From a virus, in the IMG/VR virus record IMGVR_UViG_3300042465_001527, positions 1 to 36,444 of that record: a DNA stretch of 36,444 nucleotides, one strand, 5' to 3'. Under the pieces are notes generated by a model, which saw only the letters and a program-made list of their open reading frames with translations, was not told the DNA's origin and did not search any database. Shown here piece by piece: positions 23,205-28,452 of the stretch. Position numbers and translations under genes: made by a program. Positions within the stretch are counted from its first letter, which is position 1, and every line of letters begins with the position of its first letter.

Positions 23205-23392
23205 GCACTAACCCTCTCATGCAATGCCTGCGCGCGCGCATGATGGCCCAGCATCTCGCGGATGATGGCGTGGCGTGGCGCCCGATGGGCGTGGGCGCGC
23301 GCAGATGGCCGCAGGCGCCCGTAGGTGGCGCGGATAACCGCACGTGTGCTGGCCCATACGGGCACGTTTAACCGCAGATAAGTACTAAACAT
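23201..23392 (-). CDS. Hypothetical arginine/histidine-rich protein (63 aa)
   Basis: I prefer the start MFSTYLRLNVPVWASTRAVI, preceded by GAAGGG, over an in-frame ATG 36 bases upstream. The rest is strongly basic (RATYGRLRPSARAHAHRAPR; HHARAQALHERVSA) and predicted helical. The composition suggests nucleic-acid or acidic-partner binding. I recall similar short proteins in betaproteobacterial phages, without assigned function. Its 3' end overlaps the next gene by 4 bases. Confidence 0.65.
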   Translation of the reverse strand: MFSTYLRLNVPVWASTRAVIRATYGRLRPSARAHAHRAPRHAIIREMLGHHARAQALHERVSA

Positions 23393-23403
23393 GATGATTC
23401 CCT

Positions 23404-23631
23404 TCAAATAGTGCAGCATCCGCAGCATGGATAGTCTTCGCAGCGCCCGCGCGGGTTGCGCGTAAACGTGCGATAAACCCCTTGATCGTTTAACGTGATT
23501 GTGTTGATCTGGCCATCGCTTGGCTCACCAGTGATCCATGCGCGCCGCGTGGCCGTGCAATATTGAATCTCATCTCCCGGATATATCGGCGCGCCGGTGC
23601 GCGCGTCTTTGCCCTTGAATTTTGCCTTCAT
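23404..23631 (-). CDS. Small cysteine-rich protein (75 aa)
   Basis: The product begins MKAKFKGKDARTGAPIYPGD and resembles a small beta-barrel (EIQYCTATRRAWI; INTITLNDQGVYRTFTRNP), ending in a cysteine cluster CEDYPCCGCCTI (C64, C69, C70, C72, C73). The cluster could bind zinc or another metal. Start at 23631 is 4 bases after the upstream stop; an ATG at 23646 preceded by GGGGTGG would add MTIKT and overlap the upstream gene by 11 bases, and remains possible. Confidence 0.65.
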   Translation of the reverse strand: MKAKFKGKDARTGAPIYPGDEIQYCTATRRAWITGEPSDGQINTITLNDQGVYRTFTRNPRGRCEDYPCCGCCTI

Positions 23632-23635
23632 AGTC

Positions 23636-23878
23636 TTAATGGTCATACACCACCCCATTAGGCATAATTTTGGTGAGGTTTGCGCTGGGCACGTGGCGCA
23701 CGTTTGACCCATCTTCATTAGGCGCCCACGTGCCCGCAAAATCAACGGCCACCACCGGCCCATCGATGGCCACCACGTGGCCGCGCATGTCCGCCGTGCG
23801 CTTATCGTGCCCCAAGCGCTTGACCACGTGGCGCGCAAATGCCACCCGGTCGCCTACGTTAAATTTTAATGTCTTCAT
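23636..23878 (-). CDS. Hypothetical 80-aa KOW/SH3-like protein
   Basis: The ATG follows AAAGGAAAG at good spacing. The product MKTLKFNVGDRVAFARHVVK..., MRGHVVAIDGPVVAVDFAGTW, then SANLTKIM has the strand pattern of small SH3/KOW-like barrels: a GD-V start, a G-x-V turn, and VAVDF followed by a hydrophobic end. It could bind nucleic acid or protein. No annotated function known to me. Member of leftward cluster 2 with a 71-base gap before it. Confidence 0.7.
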   Translation of the reverse strand: MKTLKFNVGDRVAFARHVVKRLGHDKRTADMRGHVVAIDGPVVAVDFAGTWAPNEDGSNVRHVPSANLTKIMPNGVVYDH

Positions 23879-23949
23879 GGTTTACTTTCCTTTAGTTGAT
23901 CGACGCAACACGCGCCCGCATGGCCACCGCATGGCCATGCAGTCACGCA

Positions 23950-24609
23950 TTAGGCCGCGAGCTTGATATCAATTACCCGTTTTTTCGTGCCATGCGCGGG
24001 AAAGCCCACAATGGCCGCGCGCTGGCGCTGGCATAGCTGGCAGCTGGCGCAGCTGACATCATCTCTCTGTGTGGCCGGGCAGATAACCACCGGGCGCCCG
24101 GCTGGCGTCACTGTGTTGGCCGTGGTGGTTGAAGGCAACACCACCACCACCGGGCCCGCTTGGTGATCGGCCAGCGCGTCGGCATCGGCCAGATCATTGG
24201 CCGACAGATTGACAGTGAAACCCCACGCGTTGGCGTGGCGTATCCATGCGATGCTGGCCGCATCGCGATGGTGTGAATACGTGAAACCGCGCTTACCCTG
24301 GTTTGCGGCCACCAGCTGGCCCAGTTTGACAGCGTCAACCGAACCGCCGGCCGTGGGCAGATCGCCCGCTTGATTGTGGCGCCACAGCTGGCCATCAGGC
24401 AGCGCGCTGATGGTTTCGCAAAATTGGCCCCATGACGTGCCACGCGTGCCCGCGCTGACAGCGGCCCAATGCAAAGCCAGTGGCCCGCTGGCCGCGTAGC
24501 ACTCAGCGCGCATTGCGCAATCTGGCGGGCATGATGCCTTTTCGGTGGTGCTGACAGGAATGGGCCCGGTTTTAGCGTTGGCGCTTTTGAGTGTGAGATG
24601 TACTTGCAT
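23950..24609 (-). CDS. Cysteine-cluster protein, Gp88/DUF7227-like
   Basis: A 219-residue protein with two cysteine groups: C27-x3-C31-x5-C37 (CPPDCAMRAECYAASGP) and C177, C187-x2-C190-x2-C193 (ICPATQRDDVSCASCQLCQ). The opening NAKTGPIPVSTTEKASCPPDC resembles phage Gp88/DUF7227-type proteins as I recall them, which carry metal- or Fe-S-binding cysteine sets and have no settled function. The end contains VGFPAHGTKKRV. It is the longest gene of leftward cluster 2 and follows a large perfect palindrome in the leader. An early host-interaction or nucleotide-metabolism role is speculative. Confidence 0.78.
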   Translation of the reverse strand: MQVHLTLKSANAKTGPIPVSTTEKASCPPDCAMRAECYAASGPLALHWAAVSAGTRGTSWGQFCETISALPDGQLWRHNQAGDLPTAGGSVDAVKLGQLVAANQGKRGFTYSHHRDAASIAWIRHANAWGFTVNLSANDLADADALADHQAGPVVVVLPSTTTANTVTPAGRPVVICPATQRDDVSCASCQLCQRQRAAIVGFPAHGTKKRVIDIKLAA

Positions 24610-24641
24610 GGTTTACCTTTCGTTTATTTGAGTGGATTTTT

Positions 24642-24680
24642 CTCCAGGCTTACAAAGTTTGTAAGCCTGGAGCATTTTTA
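24642..24680 (+). terminator. 31-bp perfect palindrome, plus-strand terminator candidate
   Basis: Bases 24642-24656 and 24658-24672 are perfect inverted copies (15 bp each, one central base), starting CTCCAGGCTTACAAA. On the plus strand the hairpin is followed by CATTTTTAGTTTT, as in an intrinsic terminator; on the minus strand it is followed by A residues. It lies between two leftward genes, so on leftward mRNA it would act as a stabilising or processing hairpin, while it would end rightward readthrough from the replication block. Confidence 0.5.
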
Positions 24681-24860
24681 GTTTTGCGCTAGCATGTTAT
24701 CTAATGCATCTTCAATGACGCCAACGGTGTAAACGTTAGCGCGCAGATTGTTCGGGGCCAAAATATTGTCGTCAATGAAAACCCATTTATCGGTAGTGGC
24801 GCGCCATTCCTGCGCCTGCGCCAGCGTCAGGGCCGGGATAATTTGCTGTAATTTGCTCAT
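24678..24860 (-). CDS. Hypothetical 60-aa protein
   Basis: A small mainly helical protein, MSKLQQIIPALTLAQAQEWR then TDKWVFIDDNILAPNNLRAN and VGVIEDALDNMLAQN. No motif is recognised. It lies in leftward cluster 2, 48 bases after the upstream gene, and its stop is followed immediately by the 31-bp palindrome. Coding is supported by fit into the operon and absence of competing frames. Confidence 0.65.
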   Translation of the reverse strand: MSKLQQIIPALTLAQAQEWRATTDKWVFIDDNILAPNNLRANVYTVGVIEDALDNMLAQN

Positions 24861-24908
24861 GGTTTGCCTTTTGATTGACGGCCAGCGCGTGGCTGGCCGG
24901 GTTGACGT

Positions 24909-25133
24909 TTAAATAGTGGTGAATCGATCCGAAATAATAAATTCGGGATTTTGATCAACGCCCAGGCGCTGCGCCAATGCCAGAATTTCGGCTTGCTGGG
25001 TTTTCTTTGGCGCGCTACGCCAAAGCATAGACAAACCGCGCGCAAGGTAATTTGCGCCAAAGTGCTGCATTTTCTGCATTGTGGCCACTTCGCGGCGTTG
25101 CCATTTATTAAGTGTTGTGGGCAAATTAGACAT
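24909..25133 (-). CDS. Hypothetical 74-aa protein, first gene of leftward cluster 2
   Basis: The start MSNLPTTLNKWQRREVATMQ is preceded by a GAAAG site and lies about 47 bases downstream of the predicted transcription start of the leftward promoter. It is a helical, basic protein with no recognised domain (KMQHFGANYLARGLSMLWRS; KTQQAEILALAQRLGVDQNP). An ATG 93 bases upstream in frame would sit before the predicted mRNA start and is rejected. The first position in the operon suggests early expression; the function is unknown. Confidence 0.7.
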   Translation of the reverse strand: MSNLPTTLNKWQRREVATMQKMQHFGANYLARGLSMLWRSAPKKTQQAEILALAQRLGVDQNPEFIISDRFTTI

Positions 25134-25186
25134 GATGGACTTTCGATTAGTTGATTGTTGCCGGTGCAAAATCGCGCCGGTGATGC

Positions 25187-25216
25187 ATTGTAAGCGATTC
25201 CCTTGCAACACGTCAA
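25187..25216 (-). promoter_or_regulatory. Leftward sigma70-type promoter
   Basis: On the minus strand, TTGACG (-35, 25211-25216), an 18-base spacer and TACAAT (-10, 25187-25192) match the consensus in 5/6 positions each. The predicted start is near 25180, giving an approximately 47-base leader to the first gene of leftward cluster 2. A GCCCACA element (25219-25225) lies just upstream of the -35. Confidence 0.75.
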
Positions 25217-25404
25217 ACGCCCACATATTTTGACCTTCGATTGTGTGGGGTTATTGTGTGTGGATAGTGTGGGCGCGATTGTGGGCGCATTTGGGGCTAT
25301 TGTGGACAACGTGCGATTGACCGGGCTTGAGAGTGAAAACTAGGGGTTTGTGGACAATGTGGACTACTTTAAATGATACGCTAGATGATAGATATTTTTG
25401 TAAT

Positions 25405-25422
25405 ACTATATAGCTATACAGT
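25405..25422. promoter_or_regulatory. 18-bp near-palindrome in the AT-rich segment
   Basis: ACTATATAGCTATACAGT is an inverted repeat with a single mismatched pair (25408/25419), centred in the AT-rich 25364-25430 stretch. It may be a dimeric regulator site or part of a DNA-unwinding region. No assigned factor. Confidence 0.4.
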
Positions 25423-25507
25423 AGGTGTATGGCTCACGAATCCTCACAACTCCCCGTTTCAGACGCAAAAAAAAACGCGTGGGTACAACGCCCACATTGT
25501 CCACAAA

Positions 25508-25543
25508 TGCGCTACCTGGTGCGCTACCTGGTGCGCTACCTGG
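25508..25543. repeat. Three perfect tandem copies of a 12-bp unit
   Basis: TGCGCTACCTGG occurs three times head-to-tail, followed by a partial fourth copy (TGCGC). The unit is just over one helical turn, so bound proteins would line up on nearly one face. The array abuts the inverted TTGTCCACAAA copy at 25497. It is too short and lacks spacers for CRISPR. An iteron or operator array is more plausible than coding sequence. Confidence 0.7.
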
Positions 25544-25619
25544 TGCGCGATGACCCCGGCCAGCGAGCGAACGGGTCGTGTGGACACTGCCCACATGACC
25601 CCCCACCAAAGTACTACAT

Positions 25620-25638
25620 TGTAAGGTTCTGTAAGGTT
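25620..25638. repeat. Direct repeat TGTAAGGTT, two copies 10 bp apart
   Basis: TGTAAGGTT at 25620-25628 and 25630-25638, separated by one base. The helical-turn spacing suggests a possible binding site in the control region. No further copies were noticed nearby, apart from a partial TTGTAAGC at the leftward -10. Confidence 0.4.
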
Positions 25639-25707
25639 GTCGGCTGCATGGCCGGTGGCCGGTTGCTGTTTGCTTGGAGGGGGGTGGGTAGGGCCGAGCG
25701 CCGAAGG

Positions 25708-25742
25708 TCACGGCAGCGGAGGGGCCGTGAACAAAATTTTTT
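25708..25742 (+). terminator. Possible terminator upstream of terS
   Basis: TCACGGC and GCCGTGA (7-bp stem, 9-base loop) are followed after 6 bases by TTTTTT. It would insulate terS from rightward transcription entering from the control region. The T run is offset from the stem, so efficiency is uncertain. Confidence 0.35.
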
Positions 25743-25778
25743 ATAGCCCACATTGCCCACACGACCCACAAATTTTTT

Positions 25779-25787
25779 TGTTATATT
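25779..25787 (+). promoter_or_regulatory. Extended -10 promoter giving leaderless terS
   Basis: TGTTATATT matches TGnTATAAT at all but one position. The -10 hexamer ends 6 bases before the terS ATG, so transcription is expected to begin at or next to the A of the start codon. No Shine-Dalgarno lies before this ATG. No good -35 is visible, as is allowed for extended -10 promoters. The GCCCACA trio at 25746-25770 sits where an activator or repressor could act. Confidence 0.55.
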
Positions 25788-25793
25788 CGGCAC

Positions 25794-26234
25794 ATGTTTG
25801 AAAGCCTACCTTTTGCACCGCGCAAGGTCGAAGCGACTGAGGCGCGTTTGCACCGCATCTACGAAGCCGCCAAGTTGGGGCTGAAAGGCGACTCGTTGGC
25901 GTTGGCTTCTGGCATGCTGCCCGCCGAATACCGGCAATTGGTGCAGCTTGACCCCATCGCGGAGATGGCCGCGCAAAAAGGCAAAGCAGACGCTGAGATG
26001 GAGATGTCGCAATGCCTGCACAAGGCAGCGCGCGAAGGCGACTCCAAAGCGGCGTTGGCCATACTTCAGAACGTCCACGGTTGGGTGGCCAAGCAATCTA
26101 TCACTATTGATGTTGACCAGCGCATTTCAGTCACCCAGGCGTTGCGCGACGCTGAGTCCAGGGTCATTGACGTCATCGCGCATGAGCCATCACTAAATAA
26201 GCTAACACATGCAGAGCACCAAGTACAGCGCTGA
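25794..26234 (+). CDS. terS: Small terminase subunit
   Basis: A 146-residue helical protein directly before the large terminase. The first 60 residues (EATEARLHRIYEAAKLGLKG, DSLALASGMLPAEYRQLVQL) have the helix-turn-helix arrangement expected of small terminases that recognise the packaging site. A central coil (EMAAQKGKADAEMEMSQCLH) would oligomerise the ring, and the C-terminus would contact TerL. It overlaps terL by 26 bases. It has no ribosome site and an extended -10 only 6 bases upstream, suggesting a leaderless message. Identification rests on position, size and fold pattern. Confidence 0.82.
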   Translation: MFESLPFAPRKVEATEARLHRIYEAAKLGLKGDSLALASGMLPAEYRQLVQLDPIAEMAAQKGKADAEMEMSQCLHKAAREGDSKAALAILQNVHGWVAKQSITIDVDQRISVTQALRDAESRVIDVIAHEPSLNKLTHAEHQVQR

Positions 26235-27732
26235 AGACGAACAAGAGCTGATGGCCCGGCTGTGGAGCCCGGCGATCAAGGACAACCCGTTGGCGTTTGT
26301 AATGTTTGCTTTTCCCTGGGGCGTCAAGGGCACGCCACTGGAGCACTTCACCGGCCCACGCAAATGGCAGCGCGAGGTGCTGCTGGACATTGCCGAGCAC
26401 ATCAAACTGAACCAGGGCAAGGCAGACTTTGATGTGCTGCAAGAGGCCATTTCATCTGGCCGGGGTATTGGCAAGTCGGCGCTGGTCTCATGGATCACAA
26501 TCTGGATGTTGGCCACGCGCATCGGCTCGACGACCATCATATCGGCCAACAGTGAGTCACAGCTACGGTCAATCACCTGGGCCGAGATTACCAAATGGCT
26601 GGCCATGGCCATTAACTCACACTGGTTTGAAGTCTCAGCCACCCGAGTGATGCCGGCCAAGTGGCTGACCGAACTGGTCGAGCGGGATTTGAAGAAGGGC
26701 ACGCGCTACTGGGGCGTGGAAGGGCGGTTGTGGTCAGCGGAGAACCCCGACGCCTACGCTGGCGTACACAACTTTGACGGTGTGCTGGTGGTTTTTGACG
26801 AAGCCAGCGGTATCGACGACTCAATATGGGCGGTGACCGGCGGGTTTTTCACAGAAAACACGCCAAACCGCTTTTGGTTGGCTTTCAGCAACCCACGGCG
26901 CAACACCGGGTACTTTTACGAAGCGTTTAATTCAAAAAGAGCGTTTTGGCGCACCAGGATTGTGGACGCCAGGACGGTCGAGGGCACCGACAAGGCGGTT
27001 TACAACCGAATCATTGACGAATATGGGCCTGACTCAAGCCAAGCGCACGTCGAGGTCTACGGCATGTTCCCCAGTGCGGGGGATGACCAGTTCATTGGCG
27101 CCGACATAGTGGACGACGCCATGGCCCGGCCCAAATATAAGGACGCCAGCGCCCCAATCGTGATCGGCGTAGACCCGGCACGGTTCGGAGCGGATGCTAC
27201 GGTGATTGCGGTCAGGCAAGGGCGGGATATTGTCAAGATCATGCGGCACAGGGGCGACGACACCATGACGGTGGTGGGGTATGTAATCGAGGCGATTGAG
27301 GAATTTAAGCCGGCGCTGGTCGTGATTGACGAAGGCGGGCTGGGCGCGGGTATTGTCGATCGATTAAAAGAGCAGCGGTACAAGGTTAAGGGCATAAACT
27401 TTGGGAATAAAGCCAAAAACCCGATCATGTACGGTAATATGCGCGCACAGATGTGGGGAGATATGCGAGAATGGCTGAAATCTGCTAGTATCCCTAGCGA
27501 CAGGTTCTTGAAGACGGACTTGATTTCGCCTATGATGAAGCCTGACTCACGGGGAACAATCTTCTTGGAAAGCAAAAAGGAAATGAAAGCTCGCGGTCTT
27601 GCCTCGCCCGACGCTGCTGACGCTATTTGCGTCACATTTGCCTTTCCAGTGGCACATCGTGAGTATGCTGAACCCAAGCGCACCGCTAGAAGCTACGGTA
27701 GCGCAGTGTCTACAGGATGGATGGGCGCATGA
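26209..27732 (+). CDS. terL: Large terminase subunit
   Basis: A 507-residue packaging motor. Walker A SGRGIGKS (83-90), Walker B VLVVFDEAS with D197/E198, and the coupling segment GFFTENTPNRFWLAFSNPRR form the ATPase. The C-terminal RNase-H-like nuclease has GVDPARFGADAT (D322), VVIDEGG (D374) and SPDAADAI (D468/D471). It translocates DNA through the portal and cuts it at the end of packaging. The length is usual. The next gene overlaps its stop by 4 bases. Headful packaging is inferred from the P22-like neighbours and the apparent circular permutation, not shown. Confidence 0.95.
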   Translation: MQSTKYSAEDEQELMARLWSPAIKDNPLAFVMFAFPWGVKGTPLEHFTGPRKWQREVLLDIAEHIKLNQGKADFDVLQEAISSGRGIGKSALVSWITIWMLATRIGSTTIISANSESQLRSITWAEITKWLAMAINSHWFEVSATRVMPAKWLTELVERDLKKGTRYWGVEGRLWSAENPDAYAGVHNFDGVLVVFDEASGIDDSIWAVTGGFFTENTPNRFWLAFSNPRRNTGYFYEAFNSKRAFWRTRIVDARTVEGTDKAVYNRIIDEYGPDSSQAHVEVYGMFPSAGDDQFIGADIVDDAMARPKYKDASAPIVIGVDPARFGADATVIAVRQGRDIVKIMRHRGDDTMTVVGYVIEAIEEFKPALVVIDEGGLGAGIVDRLKEQRYKVKGINFGNKAKNPIMYGNMRAQMWGDMREWLKSASIPSDRFLKTDLISPMMKPDSRGTIFLESKKEMKARGLASPDAADAICVTFAFPVAHREYAEPKRTARSYGSAVSTGWMGA

Positions 27733-27986
27733 AGAAGAAGAGCGTATCCCTCAGCGTAGGGCGCGGCGAGAAGTTGCCGGTGTCTAAGGGTGCAGGTCTG
27801 ACTGAGAAAGGCCGCGCTAAATACAACGCCGCTACAGGTTCCAACCTCAAGGCGCCAGCACCCAACCCTAAGACCAAGGCAGACCAAGGCCGCAAAGATT
27901 CATTTTGTGCAAGGATGGGCGCCGTAGCAGCTAACGCCAAGGACGGCGAACGCGCTAAAGCAGCTCTTAAAAGATGGAAGTGTTGA
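27729..27986 (+). CDS. Small basic protein, DUF6321-like (85 aa)
   Basis: The ATG overlaps the terL stop (ATGA); an earlier in-frame ATG lies inside terL. The protein is rich in Lys, Gly and Ala: VGRGEKLPVSKGAGLTEKGR, AKYNAATGSNLKAPAPNPK, then RKDSFCARMGAV and KRWKC at the end. I recall this pattern as DUF6321, a short family found between terminase and portal genes in phages. The function is unknown; DNA binding or packaging assistance is possible. Confidence 0.82.
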   Translation: MKKKSVSLSVGRGEKLPVSKGAGLTEKGRAKYNAATGSNLKAPAPNPKTKADQGRKDSFCARMGAVAANAKDGERAKAALKRWKC

Positions 27987-27987
27987 C

Positions 27988-28140
27988 ATGGCTACCAAAC
28001 CTGGACTTTACGCAAATATTCACGCCAAGCAGGCACGTATCGCCGCCGGCAGTAAAGAGAAGATGAGGAAGCCTGGCTCACCTGGTGCTCCAACTGCCAA
28101 AGATTTTAAAGATTCGGCCAAAACGGCAAAGAAGAAGTAA
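27988..28140 (+). CDS. Small lysine-rich protein (50 aa)
   Basis: It begins MATKPGLYANIHAKQARIAAG, continues EKMRKPGSPGAPTAKDF and ends in KTAKKK. It starts one base after the upstream stop. I have seen close relatives beside terminase/portal genes in many phages. It is likely unstructured, basic and nucleic-acid binding; the function is not established. Confidence 0.78.
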   Translation: MATKPGLYANIHAKQARIAAGSKEKMRKPGSPGAPTAKDFKDSAKTAKKK

Positions 28141-28141
28141 C

Positions 28142-28279
28142 ATGCCGCTTGTCAAATCAAAGTCTCCCGAAGCATTCCGCAAGAACGTTAAGGCTGAAAT
28201 CAAAGCGGGCAAGCCCGTCAAGCAGGCCGTGGCCATTGCGTATGCCGTCAAACGTGCAGCCCCGAAAGGAAAGAAATGA
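28142..28279 (+). CDS. Small lysine-rich protein (45 aa)
   Basis: MPLVKSKSPEAFRKNVKAEI..., KAGKPVKQAVAIAYAVKRAA, then PKGKK. This is a common short phage protein with a helical AVAIAYAVKR core and basic ends. It couples to the next gene by ATGA. DNA- or membrane-surface binding is plausible from the amphipathic basic helix; unproven. Confidence 0.78.
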   Translation: MPLVKSKSPEAFRKNVKAEIKAGKPVKQAVAIAYAVKRAAPKGKK

Positions 28280-28452
28280 AAACTCTTGCACCCATCGCTA
28301 AATTGAACAGCCGCGAACCCAAAATGTCTGGCGGCGGTATGCCTGACCGCAACAAAGAGACCCGTTCACCCACTGCCAACTGCAATGCCACGATTCCATC
28401 GGGCAACAATGTCAAGGCAACGGTGGACAAAGTCCTTAACAAGATCAAATAA
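28276..28452 (+). CDS. Small basic protein (58 aa)
   Basis: MKTLAPIAKLNSREPKMSGG..., GMPDRNKETRSPTANCNATI then KATVDKVLNKIK. It overlaps the upstream stop (ATGA) and its stop overlaps the portal ATG (TAATG). It is the fourth of a run of tiny basic genes between terL and portal. No known domain. Confidence 0.7.
   Translation: MKTLAPIAKLNSREPKMSGGGMPDRNKETRSPTANCNATIPSGNNVKATVDKVLNKIK

Larger units (their letters stand above)
25219..25770. repeat. Array of about fifteen TGTGGRC/GYCCACA elements
   Basis: Plus orientation: 25244, 25259 (TGTGGAT), 25268, 25280, 25301, 25349, 25358, 25579. Minus orientation (GYCCACA or ACCCACA): 25219, 25490, 25499, 25589, 25746, 25755, 25764. Starts are exactly 9 bp apart in 25259/25268, 25349/25358, 25490/25499 and 25746/25755/25764. 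The 18-mer at 25347-25364 and the reverse complement of 25490-25507 agree at 17 positions, flanking the AT-rich segment. The pattern is that of protein-binding iterons. Confidence 0.7.
25134..25793. other. 660-bp non-coding control region, candidate replication origin
   Basis: This is the only long stretch without a convincing gene, lying between the divergent leftward cluster 2 and terS. It contains about fifteen TGTGGRC/GYCCACA elements, several resembling DnaA boxes with one mismatch (TTGTCCACA, TGTGGATAG), an AT-rich stretch at 25364-25430, a triplicated 12-mer, a leftward promoter and a rightward extended -10. Origin, regulatory hub and packaging recognition site are all compatible; sequence alone does not decide. 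Confidence 0.55.

Noticed and set aside
23006-24500. Apparent enrichment of GGCC/TGGCCA in leftward cluster 2 as a modification or restriction signal.
   Set aside because: I count about 30 GGCC in 1.5 kb, but the late genes are also rich (about 17 in a similar span), so it mostly reflects general composition.
24857-25309. A 150-codon minus-strand frame covering the first genes of leftward cluster 2.
   Set aside because: Its start lies upstream of the predicted transcription start, its composition is unlike a folded protein, and a better frame with a ribosome site (24909-25133) occupies the same DNA.
25508-25547. Possible CRISPR array.
   Set aside because: The unit is 12 bp and strictly tandem with no spacers, and no Cas genes apart from a Cas4-like phage nuclease that is known outside CRISPR.
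25385-25746. Overlapping frames in the control region that translate the 12-mer repeat as RYLV or ATWC repeats.
   Set aside because: No good ribosome site, low-complexity and Cys/Arg-biased translation, and several frames stay open at once because of the tandem repeat. Non-coding repeats explain it better.
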